Below, in pieces: positions 42,455 to 51,771 of a stretch of DNA of 64,000 nt. The stretch lies in the NCBI GenBank assembly GCA_937921775.1, contig CAKZUK010000077.1, positions 1-64,000 on the forward strand, written 5' to 3'. Under the pieces are notes generated by a model. It made no database searches, was not told the DNA's origin, and was given only the letters and a program-made list of their open reading frames with translations. Source of the stretch: an uncultured Saprospiraceae bacterium. GTDB taxonomy: Bacteria > Bacteroidota > Bacteroidia > Chitinophagales > Saprospiraceae. The translations under genes and the position numbers were made by a program. Within the stretch, counting starts at the first letter, position 1. Each line of letters starts with the position of its first letter.

Positions 42455-43031
42455 AATTCGTCAATGTTTTATAATGTTCTTTCAACTTTGTTTTGATCCG
42501 GTTAAGTCGCGAGCCAACATTGGTACTACTAATCTCCAACATCTCCGCAATCTCAATATTCTTATAGCCTTCCAAATACAGAATAACTAAAGCTTTGTCA
42601 TCATCATTCAATAGTCCGATTACCTGCTGGAGTAAGAGTACATCATCATCACTTGCCGTATTTGCTAAGGCAGACCATCCACTATCTAAGCTCTCCGCTT
42701 TGATTTTCCGTTGTTCATTTCTCCGTTTCGCCAAAAGCGTGTTCAAACTCACTTTGTATATCCAGGTACTCACTTTAGATTCGCCTCTAAATGATGCCCA
42801 AGCTTTCCATAATTGGACAATCACATCCTGTTGAGCATCTTTCTTATCTTCTACCTGAGCATAGTAAAGACCACACAGGCTATTGACAATACCCTGATGC
42901 GCTTCTATTACTTTTAGAAATGCAGTCTTTTTGTTCACTCTCTTATTTTTATAATGTGAAGTTTCTCTTAAAGCAGGAAGGTTCTCTAAATCCAAATAAA
43001 CTTCGCGATAGAGTGCTCTTCCCATCTCCAA
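42444..43031 (-). CDS. ECF RNA polymerase sigma factor
   Basis: The 195-residue protein has sigma region 2 (VEDKKDAQQDVIVQLWKAWASFRGESKVSTWIYKVSLNTLLAKRRNE), where the usual D-A-E-D-L-x-Q-E is replaced by DKKDAQQDV, and region 4 (LNDDDKALVILYLEGYKNIEIAEMLEISSTNVGSRLNRIKTKLK). It lacks region 3. The first ~31 residues are not typical; a GTG at 42938 (VNKKTAFLKVIEAHQG) gives a standard-length alternative start. It directs transcription of its own regulon. Its stop overlaps the start of the 63-residue membrane protein. Confidence 0.92.
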   Translation of the reverse strand: MEMGRALYREVYLDLENLPALRETSHYKNKRVNKKTAFLKVIEAHQGIVNSLCGLYYAQVEDKKDAQQDVIVQLWKAWASFRGESKVSTWIYKVSLNTLLAKRRNEQRKIKAESLDSGWSALANTASDDDVLLLQQVIGLLNDDDKALVILYLEGYKNIEIAEMLEISSTNVGSRLNRIKTKLKEHYKTLTNYAG

Positions 43032-43450
43032 ATCTTCTGTTCTTTTATATTAGTATCCAATTTATCAAAAACGTCACAGATCCCACCAAATATTTTATCA
43101 ATCCGCTCTTTACTCCTACCAAAACTTTGATTTTCAAGGTTTATTTTAAAAAATCCATCCTTCTTCTGCTCAGTTCAGCAATCAGCTTGCTTCACAATAG
43201 TGCTTATCTATTTCTGAGGAACGAATGATAAGGAAGTTCTAATTGCTCTAAACTTAAGACAATAGTAAAACTTAGTAGCCTTATCCAAAAGGCAAAATTC
43301 CAAAACCATGTCCAAGCACCATAAAAATTGTCGTGAGATTACCATTATTCATATTTAAATTAAATTAAAACTATCGCTCAGGAACATTGGTTTGGAATAT
43401 TTTCTATTTTTAATTTTCTGTATAACACCAACAAACGATAAAACTATACT
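43032..43450. other. Intergenic region between divergent genes, no gene seen
   Basis: This 419-base AT-rich stretch has no convincing coding frame. The open frame on the plus strand across 42920-43228 is hydrophobic and antisense to the sigma gene at its start, so I do not call it. It must contain the sigma-factor promoter on the minus strand. Confidence 0.4.
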
Positions 43451-43825
43451 ATGCCAAAACCATTAGACAGAACCGGATATGAATATCTTCGATTCCGCTC
43501 TTGGGAGCTGCACCAAAAAGGATGGAAACAAAACCAAATCGCCGAAGCCTTAGGCGTAAATCAATGCACCATTAGTAAATGGATTCGCAGAGCTTCCACC
43601 CAAGGCGTTTCTGCATTACACACCAAAAAAGCTTCTGGCCCTCAAGCTAAATTAAGCTCAGAAAACATTACTCTTCTAAAAAAACACATTCAAGCAGGTG
43701 CGCAATACCACGGTTATCCAGATAATATATGGACCAATTCCAGAATACAAAAAGTAATAGCAGAACTCTTTGATATCAATTACTCGGTACAACACGTTGG
43801 TCGCCTGCTCAAAGAAAATTCATGA
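43451..43825 (+). CDS. Orphan IS630-type transposase N-terminal HTH protein
   Basis: The 124-residue protein has the double HTH/winged-helix N-terminus of IS630-family transposases: LRFRSWELHQKGWKQNQIAEALGVNQCTISKWIRRASTQG as the first HTH, a Gly/Pro linker, and IWTNSRIQKVIAELFDINYSVQHVGRLLKE as the second. In complete elements the Lys-Lys-Leu-Gly-Trp stretch and a DDE catalytic domain follow; here the frame stops right after GRLLKENS. No DDE remnant or terminal inverted repeats are found within the 439 bases downstream. It may be a transposase fragment, the first ORF of a split element that lost its second, or a domesticated DNA-binding protein. Confidence 0.7.
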   Translation: MPKPLDRTGYEYLRFRSWELHQKGWKQNQIAEALGVNQCTISKWIRRASTQGVSALHTKKASGPQAKLSSENITLLKKHIQAGAQYHGYPDNIWTNSRIQKVIAELFDINYSVQHVGRLLKENS

Positions 43826-44264
43826 TGAAATAAGTACTGAAGTTCGAGCTAATTATCGCTCAAGCCTTACTCAAATTTGACTTAATGAGCGAGTCATCCT
43901 TTTACAAAATATTCCAATCCTATATTCACAAAAACATCTGTGATACTCTTGTGAAATCCTCGTGAACAAATCCAAGCACTTATAGGTTAGATTTGTAGCA
44001 GTCGAGTAATTGATTTGGAAAGGCATCCCTTTTTTTATCAACTATAAGACACGAAATTACTATAGCGTTTAGACTAAAATGGGTTTAATATACTAACATA
44101 TACCCATTCTAGAATAAACATACAATAATCCAAACTTATGTCTTCTGAGAAGGCATATTACCTAAAATTCAGATTCTCTAATTTACGCTCTCGACAACAG
44201 ATGATTTCATCTGACTGTCCCTAATTTTTATTAGCTTTTTTTAACAAAAAACAAATTCCTATTT
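43826..44264. other. Intergenic region upstream of the giant repeat gene, no gene seen
   Basis: The 439 bases hold no ORF of note. TAGATTTG at 43988-43995 fits the Bacteroidota -7 consensus but would leave a ~260-base leader and lacks a clear -33 box. No IS630 DDE-domain remnant or element end is recognisable. Confidence 0.4.
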
Positions 44265-47200
44265 ATGAAAAAATCAATCCTCCTTGTTCTCGGAATTTTG
44301 TTCAGTTTCACTTATCTGCAAGCCCAATGTGACGCAGTAGGTGGAACGATCAGCACCACGGATCCCACTACGATCTGCGCAGATGGCAATTCCCCTGACC
44401 CAATTAATGTTGACCTTACGGGTAACATGGGTACGAACTCCTCTTGGGTCATCACTGATCCGAATGGCAACATTTTAGGTTTACCTCCCGGTCCTCCATT
44501 TGATTTGGATGGCGCTGGTGCTGGTACCTGCCTCATCTGGCATCTTAGTCATGAAAATGATTTAACGGGTGCAGTAATTGGAAACAACGCAGCAGACCTT
44601 GGTGGTTGTTTCGAATTATCAAATGCAATCACTGTCAACCGATCCAATGGAGAAACTGATGGCGGTAATATCGCCACAACTGACCCAACTGTCATTTGTG
44701 TAGGTGACGGTATTGATGATATTATTGATGCGACCCTTACGGGAAATGTTGGTACCAACTCTATTTGGGTAATCACAGATGATGCCCTTGATATTCTTGC
44801 TCTACCTACAGCACCTCCATTTAATTTTGAAGGAGCTGGTACTGGTATCTGTTTGATCTGGCACCTGAGCTACGAAGATGGTTTAGAAGGCGCAGTCGTT
44901 GGTGGTAGTGCACTCGACTTGCAAGGCTGCTTCAGCCTTTCTCCTGACCCAATTGCAGTTACTCGATTTGGAGTAAACGGCGGTGAGCTAAGTACCTCTG
45001 ATGGTGCTACAGAATTAGCAATTTGTGCGGGTGATGGTATCTCTGATGCTTTTGATGTAAACCTTACGGGAACAGAAGGAATGAATTCAGGATGGGTCAT
45101 CACTGATCCTAATGGAAATATTTTAGGCCTACCTATGGCACCACCATTTGACTTGGAAGGTGCTGGCGAAGGTGTTTGCTATGTATGGCACATCAGCTTC
45201 CAAGATGGTTTGGAAGGGGCTGTTGTTGGAAATAATGCCGCTGACCTGAATGGATGTTTTGATTTATCAAACCCAATCATTGTTACACGTAATGGTGTTA
45301 ACGGTGGTGAATTGGCAACTACTGATGGCGCAACTGAATTAATGATTTGCGCAGGTGACGGTAACTCAGACGCATTTGATGTAACACTTAGTGATGCAGA
45401 AGGTGCCAATTCCGCTTGGGTGATTACTGATCCTGCTGGAAATATTTTAGGCTTACCTACTGCTCCACCTTTTGATTTGGAAGGTGCTGGTACTGGCGTA
45501 TGCTACCTTTGGCACTTAAGTTTTGAAGATGGCCTAGAAGGTGCTGCGGTTGGCAACAACGCTGCTGATCTTCAAGGATGCTTTTCTTTATCCAACCCGA
45601 TCATCGTTACTCGTACCGGTGTCAATGGTGGTGACTTAACTACTACTGATGGTGCAACTGAATTAACGATTTGCGCTGGCGACGGCAACTCCGATGCTTT
45701 CGATGTAACGCTTACCGGTACTGAAGGTGCTAACTCAGCTTGGGTAATCACTGACCCTGATGGAAATATTTTAGGCTTACCTACTGCTCCACCTTTTGAT
45801 TTAGAAGGTGCTGGCGCTGGTAACTGCTACATATGGCACTTAAGCTTTGAAGCGGGTTTAGAAGGTGCTGAAGTTGGCAACAACGCCGGCGACCTTGTTG
45901 GCTGCTTTTCTTTATCAAATCCTATTATTGTCAACCGATCTTCTGGTGACACAGATGGTGGAACTATTACAACAAATGATCCAACAGAAATTTGTGCAGG
46001 CGATGGTATTGGCGATCCAATCGATGTTATTTTAACTGGAAACCTTGGAACCAACTCTGCATGGGTGATCACTGATCCAGATGGAAATATTTTAGGCTTA
46101 CCTGCTAGCCCTCCTTTTGACTTGGAAGGTGCAGGTACTGGTGTTTGCTATATCTGGCACTTAAGTTTTGAAGATGGTTTGATGGGTGCTGCTGTTGGCA
46201 ACAATGCAGCTGACTTACAAGGATGTTACGACTTGTCAGATCCAATCATCGTTACTCGTACCGGTGTCAATGGTGGTGACTTAACTACTAGTGATGGAGC
46301 AACTGAACTAGCAATTTGTGCGGGTGACGGTAGCTCTGATGCTTTCGACATAACACTTAATGATGCAGAAGGAACTAACTCCGCCTGGGTCATTACTGAT
46401 ACTGATGGAAATATTTTAGGTCTACCTACTGCTCCTCCATTTGATTTAGAAGGTGCCGGTGTTGGGACTTGCCTCATTTGGCACTTGAGCTTTGAAGATG
46501 GACTGGAAGGCGCTGCCGTTGGTAACAATGCTGCTGATCTTCAAGGATGTTTTTCTTTATCTAACCCAATTACTGTAAACCGATATTCTGGTGATACCGA
46601 TGGTGGAATTATTGTAACCAATGACCCAACTGAAATTTGTGCGGGTGACGGAATTGCAGATCCAATTGATGTTGCTTTAACAGGAAACGTTGGAACGAAC
46701 TCCGCTTGGGTTATCACTGATCCTGATGGAAATATTTTAGGCTTACCTACTGCTCCCCCATTTGATTTGGAAGGTGCTGGCCAAGGTACTTGCTACATCT
46801 GGCACCTAAGCTTTGAAGACGGTTTGACTGGTGCAGCTGTTGGCAACAATGCCGCTGACCTGCAAGGATGTTATGATTTGTCTGAGCCAATCATCGTCAC
46901 TCGCAATGGTGTAGATGGTGGTGAATTGGCAACTAGCGATGGTACAACTGAATTGACGATCTGTGCGGGTGACGGTACCCCTGATCCATTTGATGTTACC
47001 CTTGCCGGAAACAATGGAACGAACTCTGCATGGGTAATCACCGATGCAGATGGAAATATTTTAGGCTTACCTGCTGGTCCTCCTTTTGACTTGGAAGGAG
47101 CGGGTGCTGGTGTTTGTTACCTATGGCACTTGAGCTTTGAAGATGGATTAGAAGGTGCGGCTGTTGGCAACAATGCTGCTGACCTTAGTGGATGTTATGA

Positions 47201-50200
47201 TTTGTCAAACCCAATCATCGTTACGCGTAATGGTGTGAATGGCGGTGAATTGGCGACTACCGATGGTACAACGGAATTGACAATCTGTGCTGGTGATGGT
47301 ATCCCCGATCCATTTGATGTTACCCTTACCGGAAATAATGGAACGAACTCTGCCTGGGTAATCACCGATACAGATGGAAATATTTTAGGTCTACCTACTG
47401 CTCCACCATTTGACTTAGAAGGTGCTGGTGCAGGTACTTGCCTTATATGGCACCTAAGCTTTGAAGACGGTTTGGAAGGTGCTGCTGTTGGCAACAACGC
47501 TGCTGACCTTAGTGGCTGCTTTAGTTTATCAAATCCAATCGTTGTTACTCGCTTGACTGGTGCGGATTGTGGAAACACTTGCGACGTTGAAGGAGGTGAT
47601 CTTACGACGACTGACGGTGCAACCGAATTAACGATCTGTGCAGGTGACGGTAACTCTGATGCTTTTGACGTAAGTCTTAGTGCAAATTCAGGAATGAATT
47701 CAGCTTGGGTCATCACTGATCCGAATGGGAATATTTTAGGATTACCTATGGCTCCACCCTTTGATCTAGAAGGTGCTGGCACTGGTGTTTGCTATGTATG
47801 GCACATTAGTTTTGAAGATGGCTTAGAAGGTGTTGTGGTTGGAAACAATGCGGCTGACCTTCAAGGTTGTTTCAGTTTATCAAATCCTATCATCGTTACG
47901 CGTAATGGTGTTGATGGTGGTGAGCTTGCAACTACAGATGGCGAAACCGAATTGACGATTTGTGCAGGAGACGATATATCGGATGCATTTGATGTCAATC
48001 TTACGGATACAGAAGGAACAAACTCTGCATGGGTAATCACTGATGCAGATGGAAATATTTTAGGATTGCCTATGGCTCCTCCATTTGATTTGGAAGGTGC
48101 TGGTGCTGGTGTTTGTTACCTATGGCACTTGAGCTTTGAAGACGGTCTAGAAGGTGCTGCGGTTGGCAACAATGCTGCTGACCTTAGTGGATGTTATGAT
48201 TTGTCAAATCCAATCATCGTTACTCGTTTGACTGGTGCGGATTGTGATGTACCATGTGATGTAGAAGGAGGTACACTTAGTACAAATGACCCAACTGAGA
48301 TTTGTATTGGAGACGGAAATCCAGATCCAATTAATGTAGACCTTAGCGGAAACACAGGTAGCAATTCTAAGTGGTTGATCACGAATGAAGATGGCCTTAT
48401 TTTAGCCATGCCACTTGGTTCTCCGTTTGATTTAGAAGGCGCTGGCTTTGGTGGTACTTGCTTGATCTGGCACCTAAGCTATGAAGATGGTTTGGTTGGT
48501 GCTGAAAATGGTAATAATGCCGCAACTGATCTGGTAGGTTGCTACAGTTTATCTAATCCGATTGCAGTACTTAGAACTTATGTAAACGGTGGTACATTAG
48601 CTACTACTGATGGTGCAACTGAATTAAATATTTGCGCAGGTGACGGTAACTCTGATGCATTTGATGTCAATCTAACTGACAATGAAGGCGCCAACTCTGC
48701 TTGGGTCATCACTGATGCAGATGGAAATATTTTAGGTTTACCTACTGCTCCACCATTTGATTTGGAAGGTGCTGGTAGTGGTGTTTGCTATCTATGGCAC
48801 TTGAGTTTTGAAGATGGCCTGGAAGGTGCTGCTGTTGGCAACAATGCGGCTGATCTTGAAGGTTGCTTCAGTTTGTCAAATCCAATTATCGTTACACGAA
48901 ATGGTGTAAATGGTGGTGAGCTTGCAACTACGGATGGCGCAACTGAATTGACGATCTGTGCTGGCGACGGTATCTCTGACGAATTTGATATAACACTAAC
49001 GGATAATGAAGGAAGCAACTCCGCATGGGTGATCACTGATCCAAATGGAAACATTTTAGGTCTACCTACTGCTCCACCATTTGATTTGGAAGGTGCTGGT
49101 GCTGGTACTTGCTACGTGTGGCACCTGAGCTTTGAAGATGGCCTGACTGGTGCAGCTGTTGGTAACAATGCGGCTGATCTTACAGGTTGTTTTAGTTTAT
49201 CCAATCCAATTATCGTTACTCGATTGACTGGTGCAGATTGTTCTCAAGGAGTTGATGTTGAATTAGACATTAGTGTGGACAACTTACTGTATGACCAATA
49301 CGAGCATGTAATTTACACGGTTACGGTAAGTAATGCTGGAACTGAAACAGCGACCGGAGTAACTGTTGCTGCTGGTTTGCCAAGTGGTATGGTTTATTCT
49401 GACCATGATACTGACAAAGGTTCTTATAGCCTTTACTTTGAGACATGGACTGTTGGTTCTTTGGAAGCAGGAGAGACTGCAACTTTGGAATTAGACCTCT
49501 TTACCTTGATTGAAGAAGTAGACATTACGAACTTCGTACAGGTCATGACAACGGATCAAGCAGATGTTGACTCTACACCGGGTAACGATACCGATGATAC
49601 TCCAGACGAAGATGATGAAGCAGCAGTTACTATTAGTCCTGCTAGCAATGGTGGTACTGGAACAGGTGAAGGTGATGCTGATCTATCGCTTAATCTTTCT
49701 GTGGAGAATAATGAGTATGAGCAATACGAGCACAGTTTCTGGACTTATACTGTAACGAACGATGGACCAGACGAAGCAACTGGAATCGTAGTAAGCATTA
49801 CTGAGCCATCTGGATTTAAGTATACGGGCGATGATGCATCTACTGGAGATTACAGTGACTGGTTTGAAGAATGGGAAATTCCATCATTGGCAGTAGGTGA
49901 AACGGCAACACTGATTATCGACTTCTATGCTGTAACTGATGAGGAGGTAACTTACTTCACTGAAATTGCCATTGCGAATGAAAACGATCCTGATTCTACA
50001 CCAGGTAATGATACAGATGAAATTGCTGACGAAGACGATGAAGCTTCTATTACACTAACAGAACTGAATGGTTTTGTTGGAGGTGGCGGAGCATCTACCA
50101 ATGGCGCTAGCAACAACAGTGTAACTGCATCAGAACTTGCGTTTAGCAATCTATATCCTAACCCTGCGACTGAGCAAATAAGCTTGGTAATAGGTAGTGC

Positions 50201-50396
50201 TACTGATTTAGAAACGACCTTACATATTTTCAACTTACAGGGAAGTATATTGATGGAACAAAGCGTTTCGTTAACGAAAGGAATGAATCAAGTTGAATTA
50301 GATATTACTGCTTTACCGACCGCTGCTTATGTTATTAAAGTAACCGATCAGGAAGGTAAACAAGCGTATAAGAAGTTTACGAAAATGAATAATTAA
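44265..50396 (+). CDS. Giant T9SS-secreted protein with fifteen ~107-residue repeats and two DUF11-like domains
   Basis: The 2043-residue protein has a signal peptide ending TYLQAQ. Residues about 24-1658 are fifteen tandem repeats of 103-115 residues. Each has the frame GGxLxTxDGATELxICAGDG, NSAWVITDxxGNILGLP, PPFDLEGAGxGxCYxWHLSF and GNNAADLxGCFxLSNPI, with three conserved Cys. Longer linkers with an extra Cys pair (ADCGNTCD, ADCDVPCD) follow repeats 10 and 12. Two DUF11-like domains follow (about 1663-1785 and 1802-1930), each with an Asp-rich tail (PGNDTDD, possible Ca2+ ligands). A T9SS type A sorting domain begins near 1955 (LYPNPATEQISL) and runs to the end. It should be exported to the surface as a long fibre-like adhesin or structural protein. 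I recognise no named family for the repeat. Confidence 0.9.
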   Translation: MKKSILLVLGILFSFTYLQAQCDAVGGTISTTDPTTICADGNSPDPINVDLTGNMGTNSSWVITDPNGNILGLPPGPPFDLDGAGAGTCLIWHLSHENDLTGAVIGNNAADLGGCFELSNAITVNRSNGETDGGNIATTDPTVICVGDGIDDIIDATLTGNVGTNSIWVITDDALDILALPTAPPFNFEGAGTGICLIWHLSYEDGLEGAVVGGSALDLQGCFSLSPDPIAVTRFGVNGGELSTSDGATELAICAGDGISDAFDVNLTGTEGMNSGWVITDPNGNILGLPMAPPFDLEGAGEGVCYVWHISFQDGLEGAVVGNNAADLNGCFDLSNPIIVTRNGVNGGELATTDGATELMICAGDGNSDAFDVTLSDAEGANSAWVITDPAGNILGLPTAPPFDLEGAGTGVCYLWHLSFEDGLEGAAVGNNAADLQGCFSLSNPIIVTRTGVNGGDLTTTDGATELTICAGDGNSDAFDVTLTGTEGANSAWVITDPDGNILGLPTAPPFDLEGAGAGNCYIWHLSFEAGLEGAEVGNNAGDLVGCFSLSNPIIVNRSSGDTDGGTITTNDPTEICAGDGIGDPIDVILTGNLGTNSAWVITDPDGNILGLPASPPFDLEGAGTGVCYIWHLSFEDGLMGAAVGNNAADLQGCYDLSDPIIVTRTGVNGGDLTTSDGATELAICAGDGSSDAFDITLNDAEGTNSAWVITDTDGNILGLPTAPPFDLEGAGVGTCLIWHLSFEDGLEGAAVGNNAADLQGCFSLSNPITVNRYSGDTDGGIIVTNDPTEICAGDGIADPIDVALTGNVGTNSAWVITDPDGNILGLPTAPPFDLEGAGQGTCYIWHLSFEDGLTGAAVGNNAADLQGCYDLSEPIIVTRNGVDGGELATSDGTTELTICAGDGTPDPFDVTLAGNNGTNSAWVITDADGNILGLPAGPPFDLEGAGAGVCYLWHLSFEDGLEGAAVGNNAADLSGCYDLSNPIIVTRNGVNGGELATTDGTTELTICAGDGIPDPFDVTLTGNNGTNSAWVITDTDGNILGLPTAPPFDLEGAGAGTCLIWHLSFEDGLEGAAVGNNAADLSGCFSLSNPIVVTRLTGADCGNTCDVEGGDLTTTDGATELTICAGDGNSDAFDVSLSANSGMNSAWVITDPNGNILGLPMAPPFDLEGAGTGVCYVWHISFEDGLEGVVVGNNAADLQGCFSLSNPIIVTRNGVDGGELATTDGETELTICAGDDISDAFDVNLTDTEGTNSAWVITDADGNILGLPMAPPFDLEGAGAGVCYLWHLSFEDGLEGAAVGNNAADLSGCYDLSNPIIVTRLTGADCDVPCDVEGGTLSTNDPTEICIGDGNPDPINVDLSGNTGSNSKWLITNEDGLILAMPLGSPFDLEGAGFGGTCLIWHLSYEDGLVGAENGNNAATDLVGCYSLSNPIAVLRTYVNGGTLATTDGATELNICAGDGNSDAFDVNLTDNEGANSAWVITDADGNILGLPTAPPFDLEGAGSGVCYLWHLSFEDGLEGAAVGNNAADLEGCFSLSNPIIVTRNGVNGGELATTDGATELTICAGDGISDEFDITLTDNEGSNSAWVITDPNGNILGLPTAPPFDLEGAGAGTCYVWHLSFEDGLTGAAVGNNAADLTGCFSLSNPIIVTRLTGADCSQGVDVELDISVDNLLYDQYEHVIYTVTVSNAGTETATGVTVAAGLPSGMVYSDHDTDKGSYSLYFETWTVGSLEAGETATLELDLFTLIEEVDITNFVQVMTTDQADVDSTPGNDTDDTPDEDDEAAVTISPASNGGTGTGEGDADLSLNLSVENNEYEQYEHSFWTYTVTNDGPDEATGIVVSITEPSGFKYTGDDASTGDYSDWFEEWEIPSLAVGETATLIIDFYAVTDEEVTYFTEIAIANENDPDSTPGNDTDEIADEDDEASITLTELNGFVGGGGASTNGASNNSVTASELAFSNLYPNPATEQISLVIGSATDLETTLHIFNLQGSILMEQSVSLTKGMNQVELDITALPTAAYVIKVTDQEGKQAYKKFTKMNN
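44334..49240 (+). repeat. Fifteen tandem ~320-bp coding repeats
   Basis: The DNA of the giant protein repeats in units of 309-345 bases. The most conserved stretch is GATGGAAATATTTTAGG, found nearly unchanged in most units, whereas synonymous sites elsewhere differ widely between units. Repeats of DPTEIC type (1, 2, 6, 8, 13) alternate with DGATELTIC type, so copies come in at least two subfamilies. Confidence 0.9.
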
Positions 50397-50425
50397 TTAT
50401 TGACAAATAGTATAGTTTAATAGTT

Positions 50426-50462
50426 CCCGAATTCTGATTGATCAGAATTCGGGATTTTTTTT
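50426..50462 (+). terminator. Strong rho-independent terminator of the giant repeat gene
   Basis: CCCGAATTCTGAT (50426-50438) and ATCAGAATTCGGG (50441-50453) pair over 13 bases with almost no loop, followed by a run of T at 50455-50462. It lies 30 bases after the stop codon. Confidence 0.92.
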
Positions 50463-50564
50463 GTTTAGGTGGGAATGAAGATTTGGGGATTTTTTGGTCA
50501 CTGAACTCTGCATTTAACAGGTCGACCAGCAATTCAGTTGTCTGGATTTTTGGCTCCATTACTT

Positions 50565-50790
50565 CTAGTAAAATTTTTAAAACTGTCAGGTTTATCTAGC
50601 AGCTAGACAGGCCGACAGTGCAGGATGTAAAAATCAAAATGTAAAAGTGGCCGAATACCGTAGCCAACAATGTGTCTTTACGATAGTGAGAAAACTTTTA
50701 CATTTCACATCCTGCTTGGTGGTCCGACAGATTTACCCCCTCATCCGGATGCCAAAATCAATTCTCGGTCGACCTGTGAAGTGAATCTAC
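50565..50790. repeat. Intergenic palindromic island
   Basis: GCAGGATGT (50617) with AATGTAAAAGT, and ACTTTTACATT with ACATCCTGC (to 50715), form an interrupted inverted repeat around a ~45-base centre containing TTACGATAGTGAG. CTAGACAGGCCGACAG precedes it. 50745-50781 is the partner of the 37-base segment at 34430-34466 (33 of 37 equal on opposite strands). The rest of the 714-base gap to 51110 shows no gene. Confidence 0.75.
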
Positions 50791-51110
50791 AACTTTCTGC
50801 TTCCAAATTCCAGCGCTTAAACAGTGACCAAATCTCTAATTTATCGTCTAATAGCGACAGGATTAAACATAAATTAACAGTTAAATAGTTGATTTTCTCC
50901 ATTAGTCCCCATAGCTTTGCATTGCAAGTTATTACAATGTGAATACAGAAATTCGTAATAAAAAAAGCGTATTTCATTGACTAGCAAGGCAATATTCCTC
51001 CCTTAATTCAGATATAATGTGATTGCCCTAGGCATCATGCTTTATACTTAGAAATCACAAAACCCCGTTATTGGGAATAATATTTGTGTTTTATTTGGAA
51101 ATATCTCTTT

Positions 51111-51767
51111 ATGCAGAAACTTAAAGACCGTATTAAATCTTCGACTTTACTTAGCTCCTTAGCGCATTTCGCTTTGAAGCCACGTAATCAGTACAGGCCA
51201 CGATGGTGGGTCCGAAACATATTGAATCCTTTTAAACACAAAAGAGGAAAGGGAACAGTAGTATGCCGATATACGCGAATGGACTTGATGCCTTACAACA
51301 AGTTTGAGATGGGCGACAAATGCCTTATCGAAGATTTTGCGACCATTAATAATGCGGTTGGAGACGTCTTTATTGGTAATCGATCCTTGGTTGGTCTATC
51401 CAGTGTAGTGATCGGACCGGTAACAATAGGTGAAGATGTGATGCTTGCGCAGCATGTCGTTCTGTCTGGACTTAACCATAGCTATCAGAATACACGAATT
51501 CCGATTAAAGATCAGCCTGTGACTACGCTACCTATTATAGTAGAAGATGGTGTTTGGATTGGAGCTAATGCAGTAATTACTGCGGGCGTAAAAGTAGGAA
51601 AGCATGCAGTGGTTGCAGGAGGAGCAGTAGTAATAAAAGATGTGCCAGCCTACTCTGTTGTTGCTGGTAATCCAGCAAAGGTAATCAAGCAGTATAGTTT
51701 TAAAACAGATAATTGGGAGCGCGTAAAATCAGATAACTTATATGAGCTTACTGAGTTAAGAGTTTAA
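51111..51767 (+). CDS. Hexapeptide-repeat (left-handed beta-helix) acyltransferase
   Basis: I chose ATG 51111 (MQKLKDRIKSS) because the longer reading adds only nine uninformative residues. The 218-residue protein has hexapeptide repeats typical of WcaF/LacA-like O-acetyltransferases: CLIEDFATINNAVGDVFIGNRSLVGLSSVVIG, then TIGEDVMLAQHVVLSGLNHSYQNT (with the catalytic His), IVEDGVWIGANAVITAGVKVGKHAVVAGGAVV and the closing YSVVAGNPAKVIK. It should acetylate a sugar or glycan using acetyl-CoA, perhaps in surface polysaccharide synthesis. No other polysaccharide genes are adjacent. Confidence 0.92.
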   Translation: MQKLKDRIKSSTLLSSLAHFALKPRNQYRPRWWVRNILNPFKHKRGKGTVVCRYTRMDLMPYNKFEMGDKCLIEDFATINNAVGDVFIGNRSLVGLSSVVIGPVTIGEDVMLAQHVVLSGLNHSYQNTRIPIKDQPVTTLPIIVEDGVWIGANAVITAGVKVGKHAVVAGGAVVIKDVPAYSVVAGNPAKVIKQYSFKTDNWERVKSDNLYELTELRV

Positions 51768-51771
51768 TTTT

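Noticed and set aside
42920-43228. Plus-strand ORF of about 100 codons upstream of the orphan HTH gene
   Set aside because: It begins antisense to the ECF sigma gene, has Phe/Leu/Ser-rich AT-driven composition and matches nothing.
44334-49240. CRISPR-like or minisatellite reading of the repeated DNA
   Set aside because: The units are ~320 bases, in frame, and conserved at the protein level. There are no short repeats with unique spacers and no cas genes.
44312-50233. A row of antisense ORFs of 70-195 codons along the giant repeat gene
   Set aside because: They recur once per repeat unit in the same antisense frame and result from the regular codon pattern of the repeats. They have no start sites or independent conservation.
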